Source: Armatimonadota bacterium (lineage in GTDB: Bacteria > Sysuimicrobiota > Sysuimicrobiia > Sysuimicrobiales > Humicultoraceae). From it: a DNA stretch of 64,000 nt. Shown piece by piece: positions 15,882-24,445 of this stretch (within the stretch, counting starts at the first letter, position 1; each line of letters starts with the position of its first letter). The position numbers and the translations under genes are program-made. The notes below the pieces were generated by a model, which worked only from the letters and a program-made list of their open reading frames with translations, was not told where the DNA came from and searched no databases. Location: assembly GCA_016869025.1 (NCBI GenBank), contig VGFA01000012.1, forward strand, positions 1 to 64,000. The letters run 5' to 3'.

Positions 15882-18088
15882 TACGTGGGCACGACCCTGG
15901 CTACGCTGAAGACCTCGGGGACCTTCTCGACGCGCTGCATGACCGCGTGCAGCTGGCCGATGTTACGGATGTCCAATACGACGTTCGTGACGACGACCTT
16001 GTCCCGCCGTATGCGAGCGTTCATCGAGAGGACGTTGGTCCTCGTCTCCGCGATCGCGGCCAAGATGTCCTTGAGGAGTCCCACCCGATCGAACGCCTCC
16101 ACCTCCACCTCCACCTGGTAGATCCGCTCCTGCACGGGCTCCCATTCCACCTCGAGCAGGCGCTCGGGATGTGCGCGCAGGAAGGCGATATTTGCGCAGT
16201 CGTTCCTGTGGATCGCCACGCCGCGGCCGCGGGTCACGTACCCGACGATGCGGTCGCCTGGCAGCGGGGTGCAGCAGCGGGCAAAGCGCATGAGCACGTT
16301 GTCCACGCCCCGCACTCGGACTCCTTGCGGTGCACCCGGCGGCGCCGGCGGCACGGTGGGGGGCACCGCCGGTTCCTCTTCGACGGGGAGTGTGCCCCGC
16401 AGCGCGTGTGCCACCTGTAGGAGCGAGAGGTCGCCGTTGCCGATCGCGGCCAGCAGCTCGTCGGCCGACGACACCCCAAACTGCCCGATGACCTCCTCGA
16501 GCCGCTCGGGCTTCATCGCCGCTGCCACGCCGCCGGTACGCCGCAGTTCGCGCTCCAGCATCTCCCGGCCGCGGGCCAGGTTCTCCTCGTGTCGCTCGCG
16601 CTTGAACCATTGCTTGATCTTGGATCGGGCGTTGCTGGTCACGGTGAACATCAACCAGTCCCGGCTTGGACCGGCACTGCTCTTGCTTGTGGAGATCTCA
16701 ACGATATCGCCGGTGCGGAGCTTCTGCGACAGCGGAACCAGCCGTCCGTTCACCTTGGCCCCGACGCAACGGTGTCCGACGTCGGTGTGAATGCGGTAGG
16801 CGAAGTCCACCGGGGTCGCGCCGGCCGGCAGGTCTACCACGTCGCCCTTGGGAGTGAAGACGAAGACCTCATTCTGGAAGAGGTCCAGCCGGACCGACTG
16901 CACGAACTCGCGCGCGTCGGCCAGGTCCTGCTGCCACTCCAGCAGCTGCCGCAGCCAGGCCAGCTTCTGGTCCACCTCTCGGATCTGTGCCGCGCCCTCC
17001 TTGTACTTCCAGTGGGCGGCGATGCCGCGCTCGGCCTCGGCGTGCATCTGATGGGTGCGAATCTGGATCTCCAGAGGTTCTCCCTCGTGGATGACGGCCG
17101 TGTGCAACGACTGGTACCCGCTGGTCTTCGGGCTGGCGATGTAGTCGTCGAACTCCCCCGGGATCGGCTTCCAGACGGCGTGAACTATGCCGAGCGCGGT
17201 GTAGCAGTCCTTCACGTCATCGAGCAGCACACGCACTCCCAGGCGGTCGTAGACGCGCTCCACGGGCTGTCCCGCGTACTTGGGGCGCTGGAGCTTCTTC
17301 CAGATGCTGTATATGTGCTTGGGCCGGCCAGTGATGTTCTTGGGATCCACCTTTATTCCTGACCGTTGGATCTCGCGGTGAAGTACGCGCACTACCCGAT
17401 CCACCAGCGCCTGCCGTGCGTTCTCGGCCTGGGCCAGCGAGCGCGTGATCTCGGCGTAGGTCTCGGGCTCGAGTTGCTGGAATGCCAGGTCCTCGAGCTC
17501 CTTCTGGACGCTGCCTATTCCAAGCCGCTCGGCCAGCGGGGCATAGATGTCGAGCGTCTCCTGGGAGGTACGCTGGCGCTTCCACTCCGGGAGCGGCGCT
17601 ATTGTGCGCATGTTGTGCAGCCGGTCGGCCAGCTTTATCAAGACAATGCGGATGTCGTTGGCCATTGCCAGGAACATCTTCCGCAGGCTCTCGGCCTGGC
17701 GCTCCTCCCGGCTCTGCCACTCGATCTTGCCCAGCTTGGTGACGCCGTCCACCAGCGTGGCGATCTCGGGGCCGAACCGGTCGCGCAGTTCGGATAGTTC
17801 AACGCCGGTGTCCTCGAGCACGTCGTGCAACAGGGCGGCGGAAACCGTGGTCATGTCGAGGCGCAGATCGGCCAGGATCGTCGCCACGGTCACCGTGTGC
17901 ATGACGTACGGTTCGCCCGAGGCGCGTCTCTGGCCCTCGTGGGCCCTGGCAGCGGCAAGGTAGGCCTCGCGCACGAGATCGAGATCGGCCTTTGGGAAGT
18001 TGGCCCGCAGTGTCGCGATGAGACGCTGGACCTCAGGCGGCAGGTCCTGGAAGCTACCTTGTTGTCTGCGCAGATCCAGCCACTTCAC
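15881..18088 (-). CDS. rel: RelA/SpoT-family (p)ppGpp synthetase/hydrolase
   Basis: About 735 aa: HD hydrolase domain (residues 40-190, LLHDVLEDTG with H88 D89 intact), synthetase domain (about 240-360, GRPKHIYSIWKKL and GYQSLHT), TGS (about 395-455), a Cys-containing zinc-finger/RIS region (RCCTPLPGD) and C-terminal ACT (about 660-735). It makes and degrades the stringent alarmone. GTG at 18088 (V-K-W-L-D) is preferred; upstream codons are Arg/Gly-rich shadow sequence. The synthetase loop reads EFDDYIA: the EXDD form typical of synthetase-only RelA, yet the HD site looks complete. Confidence 0.93.
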   Translation of the reverse strand: MKWLDLRRQQGSFQDLPPEVQRLIATLRANFPKADLDLVREAYLAAARAHEGQRRASGEPYVMHTVTVATILADLRLDMTTVSAALLHDVLEDTGVELSELRDRFGPEIATLVDGVTKLGKIEWQSREERQAESLRKMFLAMANDIRIVLIKLADRLHNMRTIAPLPEWKRQRTSQETLDIYAPLAERLGIGSVQKELEDLAFQQLEPETYAEITRSLAQAENARQALVDRVVRVLHREIQRSGIKVDPKNITGRPKHIYSIWKKLQRPKYAGQPVERVYDRLGVRVLLDDVKDCYTALGIVHAVWKPIPGEFDDYIASPKTSGYQSLHTAVIHEGEPLEIQIRTHQMHAEAERGIAAHWKYKEGAAQIREVDQKLAWLRQLLEWQQDLADAREFVQSVRLDLFQNEVFVFTPKGDVVDLPAGATPVDFAYRIHTDVGHRCVGAKVNGRLVPLSQKLRTGDIVEISTSKSSAGPSRDWLMFTVTSNARSKIKQWFKRERHEENLARGREMLERELRRTGGVAAAMKPERLEEVIGQFGVSSADELLAAIGNGDLSLLQVAHALRGTLPVEEEPAVPPTVPPAPPGAPQGVRVRGVDNVLMRFARCCTPLPGDRIVGYVTRGRGVAIHRNDCANIAFLRAHPERLLEVEWEPVQERIYQVEVEVEAFDRVGLLKDILAAIAETRTNVLSMNARIRRDKVVVTNVVLDIRNIGQLHAVMQRVEKVPEVFSVARVVPT

Positions 18089-18153
18089 CGCTGGACACCG
18101 CCGTTCGGCTTTTCCTGCAGCATTTCGGTGCGAGGCCGCCGAGCCCTCCTGAA

Positions 18154-21100
18154 CTACGGCCTCGACAGGTCGTCCAGGATTCGCGCGGCCGGACCGCCTG
18201 CCCAGGCACGCAGATGGGACCAGGCCGCGTGCTCCCGCATCCCCTCCCTGTACCTGAGTGACCGGCCCAGATCGCCTCGGGCGCCGGCGCCCAGCAGGGT
18301 GTACAGCCCCCCGGAACCCTCGGCGTCCTCTCGGGTGAGGATCCCGGCCTCGACCATGATTGCCAGGCACGCAGAGAGAACCCCCTTCGGGAGGACCGTC
18401 TTCGAACCTGCTCCTGCCCGTCCCCGCGCCCTTAGTTCATGGTAGCACCGCACGAGCGTTTCCCGCGACGGGCAGCGCGCTTCCAACCGGGCCGCGGCAG
18501 CATCAAGCGCGTCAGGGCCGAACCGGAGCTCTACGGTCGTCGCCTGCCCCTTCAGGCCTCCAGAGCCCATGCAGTCGCCTGCAAGCAGGGGGTCCGTCGG
18601 CAGACCCAGAACCACCACGCGCGCGATGTCCTCAGGCAGCGCCGGCGCAACCAGATGTGCCCCGGCGACCAACACCGTCAACTGCCCTGCGGCAAAGAGA
18701 TCCTCGATCACGCGGCGCAGCGCCGATGGCAGGCCCGCGTGATAGTAGGCGATGAGGTCCGCCATGTCTGGGTGGCGCGTGCGCAGGTGGCGCGCGGCCG
18801 TCACGCTCGCGCCAGCATCGTCCGTCAGGACGAGGACCTTCTCCTGGCGCGCTCGGCCGGTGGCGAGGCCGATCTCTTCACCCGGGAGGCCGCGGCGGTC
18901 CACCACACGCAGGTTTGTCCGGGCAGGACCAGCGGCCACGACCCGGTCAATCCCGACAGCAGCGGCGGCCTGCGCCAATGCCTCGAAGGGCAGCGTTCCG
19001 GCCAGGAGGCGTAGGCGACCGCCGTACCGTTCGCGCAGGAGGGCAATGTCGGACTCCGGGCTGTGGGGATCGAACACGGCCACTACACCGCCTGCTTCCG
19101 GAACACGCAGCTCAGTCCAGAGCGCGGACGCAAACAACAGGTCGAGATCCCCTCTGCCCCAGGCCGCGCAGATACGGGCCGTGTCCTGGGCCGGAAGCAG
19201 GCCGTGGGCGCCGGCCACGCGGAGCCCGAGCCCTCGCAACCACATCCCTGCAAGCCCATACCAGGCATCCACCACAGCGGACCGCGGCAGCACCACCACG
19301 ACCGGCCCGTCACCGCGGGATACCAGGGCCGCTGCCGCCATCACCACCACGGGAAGGAGATTGCGGCCCGGCCCAAAGCGGGCCGCGACCGGGCTTCCAG
19401 CAAGAACGGCATCCAGGACCTCCTGCTGCCGGCCGGAGAGGGTGCGCCCGCGGCTCAGATCGGAGACCAGGCCCTCGAGTGGTCCGCGACGGCCCTCGAC
19501 GATCTCCCCTTCCCAGGTTGCCTCGCGGTTGACATGGATGTTCAGCCCCCACGCGCGGTCCCCGCCGCCGGTGAGCGCCGTCGCGGTCGCCGCGTATCGG
19601 GCCCCGGCGTCCATGGCCGGCGCAAGCCGGGCTGCCAGTGCCGCCCGCAGGAACCCGAGCTGCCGCCCGTCGCCGAGGCAGACCTTGATCGCGTGCGGAT
19701 CTCGGGGGTTTTGGGGATCCCGCACCAGGCGGAGCGCCTCGCCGGCCCGTACCGACGCCAGGGTCGCCTGGCGCCCCTCGAAGGTGACGCCGACCACCTT
19801 GGTATGGAAGGCGTCGGCTTCCTCGACCTCGCGCCGGTCGAGATCGAGGTAGTCATCCGCACGCTCGAACAGGCGCCCCAGCAACTGCGCGGTGCTGGAG
19901 GTCACCTCTGCCGGCTTCAGACCTGGGGTGCGGAGATCCCGCACGACCAGCCGCACGGAGCTGACCTCGCGCCATCTGCTCTCCTCCAGTGAATAGGCCA
20001 GGTCCACGCGTGCCTGGGTGAAGGCCAGCAGCTCGGCCAGGTCGCCTTGACGGAACGCGATCGCCTCCGCCGTGAGTGTGCCATCCCCGACAACCATGCG
20101 TAGATGGGCTCCATCACCCACCAGTCGCGTGCTGTGAACCCGCAGTCCGCTGGTCGCAAACACCGGCGGCTCGTTTCCGCTCCCGAAGGGGGCCAGGCGG
20201 CCGAGTTCCGCGGCCTGTTCCAGGGTGGCCGCCTCCAGAGGGATCTCGGCATCAATCTGCACGACCGGCTCCAGATCTTCGTCACGCAGTTTCCCCGCAA
20301 CCGCGGCAAGAAACGCGGACCGGAACCCTTCCACTGCGCCCGCCGGGATCGTAAGCCCGGCGGCCATGGCGTGGCCGCCAAAGGCGGTCACGTGGGCTGC
20401 GGCATGGGAGAGCGCCTCGACCATGTGCACCGGAGGGATGCTGCGCGCCGATCCCTTTCCTAAGCCCTCCTGCAGCGCGATCAGCACTGCCGGGCGGTAG
20501 TACCGCTCAACCAGCTGCGAAGCGACGATGCCCACGACGCCGGGATGCCAGCCCTCGCGCGCGAGGACCAGCGCGGGCTGTTCCTGCAACCCTCTCGCTT
20601 CGACATCCCCGATGGCCTCTGCCAGCACCTGCTCGCACAAGGCACGCCGCTCTCTGTTCAGGCCGTCAAGCCTGCGGGCCAGCATCTCTGCCTCTTCAGG
20701 GTCCTCCGTGGTCAACAGGCGGACCGCGTCTGCCGCATGAGCCAGCCGCCCGGCCGCGTTGATCCGCGGGGCCAGCCCGTGAGAGAGGTCGCGAACGCCG
20801 AGAGGGGGCAGCAGCGCAGCCACCTCCATGAGAGCGCGCAGCCCCAGGACGCGGGTTGAGCCCATCCGCTCAAGACCGCGGGCTACCAGGATCCGGTTAT
20901 CACCCAGCAGCGGCGCCATGTCCGCAACCGTACCCAGCGCGGCGAGTTCCAGGAGGTCGCCGTCGCCGTCGTCGTCGTGCCGTTCCAGGAGCACGCACAA
21001 CGCTCGCCAGGCCTGGTACGCAAGCCCGGCGGCGCAATACTCGGTGCCGGGAGCCGCGCCTGCGACATGCCGCTGCGGGTGCACGACGGCTGCGGCCTCG

Positions 21101-21525
21101 GGCAACGGGCCTGTGGGCTCATGGTGGTCCAGCACTATGAGGTCTAGCCCGGCCGAGCGGGCGGCCTCTGCCGCGGATGGCGCCGAGATGCCGCAGTCAA
21201 CCGCCACCAGAACCTCCGCCCCCTCGGATGCCAGGCGGGCCACGGCGTCGGGGTGCAGCCCGTAGCCCTCGGCGCGGCGATCGGGTACGTAGTACTCCAC
21301 CGCAACGCCGACGCTACGCAGCCCTCGCACCAGGATCGCGGTTGCCGTCACCCCGTCGGCATCGTAGTCGCCGTATATCGCCACCCGCTCCTGGTCGCGC
21401 ACCGCCTGCGCCAGGCGCGCGGCGGCATGGTCCATCCCAGCCAGATCGAAAGGGGAACTCAGCCGGTCAAGGCCGCAGTCCAGAAAGGCCGCGGCCGCGG
21501 CTGGATCAGAAAGACCCCGGTTCAT
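18154..21525 (-). CDS. recJ: RecJ exonuclease fused to HIRAN and a degenerate RecQ-like helicase
   Basis: 1123 aa, about twice normal RecJ. Residues 1-550 are a complete RecJ: DYDADG (53-58), DCG (110-112), LDHHEP (132-137), GGHAMAAG (383-390, DHHA1) and an OB-fold. Residues about 571-668 are a HIRAN domain (VVGVTFEGR, LRLVRDPQNPRDPHAIKV, LGFLRAALAARL). Residues about 695-1080 resemble an SF2 helicase of RecQ type: YYHAGLPSALRR (927-938) and VLVAG (951-955) match motifs IV-V, then a winged-helix-like tail. Walker A is lost (RFGPGRNLLP, 716-725, no GK[ST]) and the DEAH box is replaced by FDPH (818-821). The helicase part is probably a DNA-binding pseudo-enzyme. Confidence 0.9.
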   Translation of the reverse strand: MNRGLSDPAAAAAFLDCGLDRLSSPFDLAGMDHAAARLAQAVRDQERVAIYGDYDADGVTATAILVRGLRSVGVAVEYYVPDRRAEGYGLHPDAVARLASEGAEVLVAVDCGISAPSAAEAARSAGLDLIVLDHHEPTGPLPEAAAVVHPQRHVAGAAPGTEYCAAGLAYQAWRALCVLLERHDDDGDGDLLELAALGTVADMAPLLGDNRILVARGLERMGSTRVLGLRALMEVAALLPPLGVRDLSHGLAPRINAAGRLAHAADAVRLLTTEDPEEAEMLARRLDGLNRERRALCEQVLAEAIGDVEARGLQEQPALVLAREGWHPGVVGIVASQLVERYYRPAVLIALQEGLGKGSARSIPPVHMVEALSHAAAHVTAFGGHAMAAGLTIPAGAVEGFRSAFLAAVAGKLRDEDLEPVVQIDAEIPLEAATLEQAAELGRLAPFGSGNEPPVFATSGLRVHSTRLVGDGAHLRMVVGDGTLTAEAIAFRQGDLAELLAFTQARVDLAYSLEESRWREVSSVRLVVRDLRTPGLKPAEVTSSTAQLLGRLFERADDYLDLDRREVEEADAFHTKVVGVTFEGRQATLASVRAGEALRLVRDPQNPRDPHAIKVCLGDGRQLGFLRAALAARLAPAMDAGARYAATATALTGGGDRAWGLNIHVNREATWEGEIVEGRRGPLEGLVSDLSRGRTLSGRQQEVLDAVLAGSPVAARFGPGRNLLPVVVMAAAALVSRGDGPVVVVLPRSAVVDAWYGLAGMWLRGLGLRVAGAHGLLPAQDTARICAAWGRGDLDLLFASALWTELRVPEAGGVVAVFDPHSPESDIALLRERYGGRLRLLAGTLPFEALAQAAAAVGIDRVVAAGPARTNLRVVDRRGLPGEEIGLATGRARQEKVLVLTDDAGASVTAARHLRTRHPDMADLIAYYHAGLPSALRRVIEDLFAAGQLTVLVAGAHLVAPALPEDIARVVVLGLPTDPLLAGDCMGSGGLKGQATTVELRFGPDALDAAAARLEARCPSRETLVRCYHELRARGRAGAGSKTVLPKGVLSACLAIMVEAGILTREDAEGSGGLYTLLGAGARGDLGRSLRYREGMREHAAWSHLRAWAGGPAARILDDLSRP

Positions 21526-21614
21526 GAGAACCTGGGCCGTGAGGGTGGTTACCCCGAGGGTGTCTACAAGGCGGCGCCGCGCCGCCGCGTCAGGTGAGGC
21601 AACGCACCAGCGGG

Positions 21615-21899
21615 TCAGGGGTTCTGGTTCAGCCGGCCGCCGGATGCAGGCGGTTGCGACTCAAGCTCGCGCAGGCGCGCCTGCATCTCCCGCAGGCGCG
21701 ATCGCAGCCGCTGCTGTCCGATGAAGCCGCTGACGAAGACGAGAAAGCCGCCCAGAACGGCGGCGCCTATGGTTGCCAGCGCCAGCGTCGTCCGCACCTC
21801 CCAGACCGCGAGACGGAGCACAACGGCCGAGGGATTGGCCAGCGCGAAGACCGTGACCGCGGCAAACAGCAGCAACGCGAACACGGTGAATACCGACAT
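21615..21899 (-). CDS. LapA-domain small membrane protein
   Basis: 94 aa with two membrane segments (about residues 3-22 and 38-60), then a basic, coiled-coil-like tail (RLRSRLREMQARLRELES) and a polar end. The LapA/DUF1049 family is involved in envelope assembly in proteobacteria; the role here is unknown. GGAGG lies 7-8 nt before the ATG at 21899, and secF ends 5 bp upstream. The 89 bp between this gene and recJ hold nothing recognisable. Confidence 0.78.
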   Translation of the reverse strand: MSVFTVFALLLFAAVTVFALANPSAVVLRLAVWEVRTTLALATIGAAVLGGFLVFVSGFIGQQRLRSRLREMQARLRELESQPPASGGRLNQNP

Positions 21900-21904
21900 G
21901 CCTG

Positions 21905-22897
21905 CTACCTCCTCCGCGACCGCCTTCGGCGCGGCGTAGTGTCGGCCGCCTGCGGCACCGACGCCTCGACGACCGTGGCCATCTCCGCCGGGGGTTCAGG
22001 GCGTGGCCGCTTGCCGCGGCGCTCTGCCCACCGGTGCCAGTCTACCAGGATGGCGCTCGCGTTGAACACCGAGGAGTAAGCCCCGACGGTGATCCCAGCC
22101 ATCAGGCCGAAGGCGAAGTCGCGAACGGTGCTGCCCCCGAAGGCGTAGACCGCGCCGATGGCCAGGAGTGTGGTCAGCACGGTGTTGATCGAGCGCACCA
22201 ATGCCTCAAGCAGGCTGCGGTTGACGAGCCGATCGAACGCCTCCCGCCCACGCATCGCCAGGTTCTCGCGAATCCGGTCGAACACAACGATCGTGTCGTT
22301 TATCGAGTAACCGACAACGGTCAGCAGTACGGCCACGAAGGCGGTGTTAACCTCCTTGCGCGTGATGGCGAAGATTCCCACGACGACGAGCAGATCGTGG
22401 AGGAGCGCGATGTCTGCTGCCATGGCGTACCGGAAGGACTTAAACCGATAGGAGACGTAGAGCACCTGCAGCGCCAGGCCGATCAGCACGCCTATGATCG
22501 CCACGTTGCGCAGCTCCCGTCCGATCTTGGGTCCCACCTCGTCCTCGCGCAGTATGGTCACCTTGCCGAACTTCTGCCTGAGCGCGGCGAGCAGGCCGTT
22601 CTTCGCCTCGGGGGTAAGCGGCCTGGTGCGGATCAGCACCTCCTGCTCCGCCTTCTGGATGACGCTCTGCCCGGTGGCGAATCGGTCTGCGACCGCGCGT
22701 ACCTGCCCGGTGGTGAACGGCCTCTCCAACTGCAACTGGAAGAAGTTGCCGCCCGTGAAGTCCACGCCCCAGTCGAGCGCGCCTCTTCCGGCGGCCAAGT
22801 TGGTGATGAGCGCGATCACGCCGGGGATGATGAGGAGCAGGGAGAAAGCATATCCCCAGCGCCGCTTGCCCACTATATCCCAGGTCCGGTTGGTCAC
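21905..22897 (-). CDS. secF: protein translocase subunit SecF
   Basis: 330-aa SecF, partner of SecD in proton-motive-force-driven release of exported proteins from SecYEG. Six membrane segments with the large periplasmic P1-like domain after TM1 (GVDFTGGNFFQLQ). Conserved TM4-5 region GYSINDTIVVFDRIREN. The GTG start overlaps the secD stop (GTGA), so both are coupled. A short Arg/Pro-rich cytosolic tail ends the protein. Confidence 0.95.
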   Translation of the reverse strand: MTNRTWDIVGKRRWGYAFSLLLIIPGVIALITNLAAGRGALDWGVDFTGGNFFQLQLERPFTTGQVRAVADRFATGQSVIQKAEQEVLIRTRPLTPEAKNGLLAALRQKFGKVTILREDEVGPKIGRELRNVAIIGVLIGLALQVLYVSYRFKSFRYAMAADIALLHDLLVVVGIFAITRKEVNTAFVAVLLTVVGYSINDTIVVFDRIRENLAMRGREAFDRLVNRSLLEALVRSINTVLTTLLAIGAVYAFGGSTVRDFAFGLMAGITVGAYSSVFNASAILVDWHRWAERRGKRPRPEPPAEMATVVEASVPQAADTTPRRRRSRRR

Positions 22898-24276
22898 CGC
22901 GCGACCCTCCCGGCCAAGCGGGCCAACTGCGGCCCGAGGCCCGCGGTCGCGGCGGCGTCCACAAATGCCCGCGTAACGATGATCGCTGTGAACATGCTAA
23001 CCAGCACCCCAATGCTGAGCGTAACCGCGAAGCCGCGGATCGGCCCGGAGCCCAGAAGAAACAGCACACCCGTGGCGATCAGCGTCGTGATGTTGGAGTC
23101 CAGGATCGTCGTCGTCGCCCTGGTCCAGCCCGCTGCTATCGCCGCGCGCAGGCTCTTGCCGGCACGCAGCTCCTCCTTGACCTTCTCGAAAATGATCACG
23201 TTGGCATCCACCGCCATCCCGATGGAGAGAACGATCCCTGCGATGCCGGGCAGCGTGAGCGTTGCGCCCAGACCGCTCAGCAGTGCCAGCAGGGCCAGCA
23301 GGTAGAGGGAAAGCGCGAAGTCGGCCATCAGACCTGGCAGGCCGTAGTAGAGCGCCATGAAGACCCCTACGGCTACCAGCGCGACGCTCGAGGCCTTCAG
23401 GCTCTTGTCAATTGAGTCCCGGCCCAACTGAGGTCCAACCGTGCGGTTCTCCACTACCTCGACCGGGATGGGCAGCGACCCGCCCCGCAGGAGAACGGCC
23501 AGGTCGCGGGCCTCCTCGATCACGCGGAAACCGCCGCTGATCTGCCCGCTCCCACCGGTGATGCGATCTCGAATGACCGGTGACGATATGACCTCGTTGT
23601 CGAGCACGATCGTCAGGTACTTGCCGACGTTCGCGCCCGTGTAATCCTCGAACGTCTTGGCGGCCTTGCCGCGGAACTTGAAATGGACTATGGGCTCGGC
23701 GCTGTTCTGGTCGAAGCCGGCCTGCGCGCTTTCCAGGTCTGCCCCGGTCAGCACCACCTTCTTGGCCAGAGGCAACGATCGGGCAGTACCGGTCTGGCCC
23801 GGGGGCTGAGGGGCACCCGGCCGCTCGGGGAGGATGACCGTCTTGCCGTCGGCGCTCCAGTGCGCGCCGTCGGGCAGCGACTGCGCACCGGTGTCCACGA
23901 ACTCCAGCAACGCCGTCTTCCCGATCAGCTTGATCGCCCGTTCGGGATCCTGGATTCCAGGCAACTCGACGATGATGCGCTTCAGGCCCTGCCGCTGGAT
24001 CGTCGGCTCCACCACGCCCAACTGATCTATGCGCTTCTCGATCACCCGCATCGCGGCATCCACGGCCTCGGGCGTGGCCTGTGCGGTTGACGTGTCCAGC
24101 CCCTCCAGCACTAGCAGGCTGCCTCCCTTGAGATCAAGGCCCAGGTTCATGTGCAGCGTGGGGCTACGGAAGACCGGCGTGCGACCGACGAACGTCAGCG
24201 GGCGGAACGCCACCTGTATCGCCGCAAGGCCGAGGACAAGGATGATGACCAGACGGAAGCCGAGACGCGCTCTCAA
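22894..24276 (-). CDS. secD: protein translocase subunit SecD
   Basis: About 460-aa SecD with TM1, the long periplasmic head (LDLKGGSLLVLEGL, then GKTALLEFVDTG) and the RND-like six-TM bundle containing GMAVDANVIIFEKVKEE. TTG at 24276 is chosen: GAAGGGG lies 7 nt upstream. An ATG at 24342 in the same frame sits inside the promoter -10 box and cannot be the start of this transcript. First gene of the unit running through secF, lapA, recJ, rel and dtd. Confidence 0.93.
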   Translation of the reverse strand: MRARLGFRLVIILVLGLAAIQVAFRPLTFVGRTPVFRSPTLHMNLGLDLKGGSLLVLEGLDTSTAQATPEAVDAAMRVIEKRIDQLGVVEPTIQRQGLKRIIVELPGIQDPERAIKLIGKTALLEFVDTGAQSLPDGAHWSADGKTVILPERPGAPQPPGQTGTARSLPLAKKVVLTGADLESAQAGFDQNSAEPIVHFKFRGKAAKTFEDYTGANVGKYLTIVLDNEVISSPVIRDRITGGSGQISGGFRVIEEARDLAVLLRGGSLPIPVEVVENRTVGPQLGRDSIDKSLKASSVALVAVGVFMALYYGLPGLMADFALSLYLLALLALLSGLGATLTLPGIAGIVLSIGMAVDANVIIFEKVKEELRAGKSLRAAIAAGWTRATTTILDSNITTLIATGVLFLLGSGPIRGFAVTLSIGVLVSMFTAIIVTRAFVDAAATAGLGPQLARLAGRVAR

Positions 24277-24314
24277 CAGCAATCCCCTTCCAGGGAGTAA
24301 TGATGATCGGGCGC

Positions 24315-24335
24315 AAAAAAAACGGGCAGAAGCCC
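24315..24335 (-). other. promoter-proximal hairpin plus U8 tract in the secD leader
   Basis: On the minus strand the transcript begins at or near GGGC-UUCU-GCCC, then G and eight U residues. This looks like a miniature intrinsic terminator placed at about +1 to +20 of the secD message. It may cause abortive release, slippage or 5'-end protection. No gene is convincingly terminated by it, although the leftward polB operon could read into it. Confidence 0.45.
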
Positions 24336-24340
24336 AGGAC

Positions 24341-24370
24341 ATTATAGCCAGGGCGCGAAGGTACTGTCAA
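24341..24370 (-). promoter_or_regulatory. consensus sigma-70 promoter of the secD unit
   Basis: TTGACA (24365-24370), 18-bp spacer, TATAAT (24341-24346). Both hexamers are perfect matches. Expected transcription start near 24334. Confidence 0.8.
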
Positions 24371-24445
24371 ACGCGCGGCGGACGCGCCGGCTCCAGACGA
24401 ACACGCCGCGAAGGGAGCCGGCAGGCGCACGCGAACAGTTCCGCT

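Noticed and set aside
14274-16121. 615-codon open frame on the plus strand, antisense to dtd and the aminotransferase
   Set aside because: It reads Arg/His/Gly-rich, matches no family and lies opposite two well-supported genes; long antisense frames are expected at this GC content.
24315-24335. Hairpin and U8 as the terminator of the polB operon
   Set aside because: It is more than 1 kb past polB, behind an antisense gene, and sits directly downstream of the secD -10 box; not excluded, but less likely.
24029-24445. 139-codon upstream extension of the DUF72 frame
   Set aside because: It runs antisense through the start of secD and its promoter, is Arg/Ser-rich and lies outside DUF72 homology.
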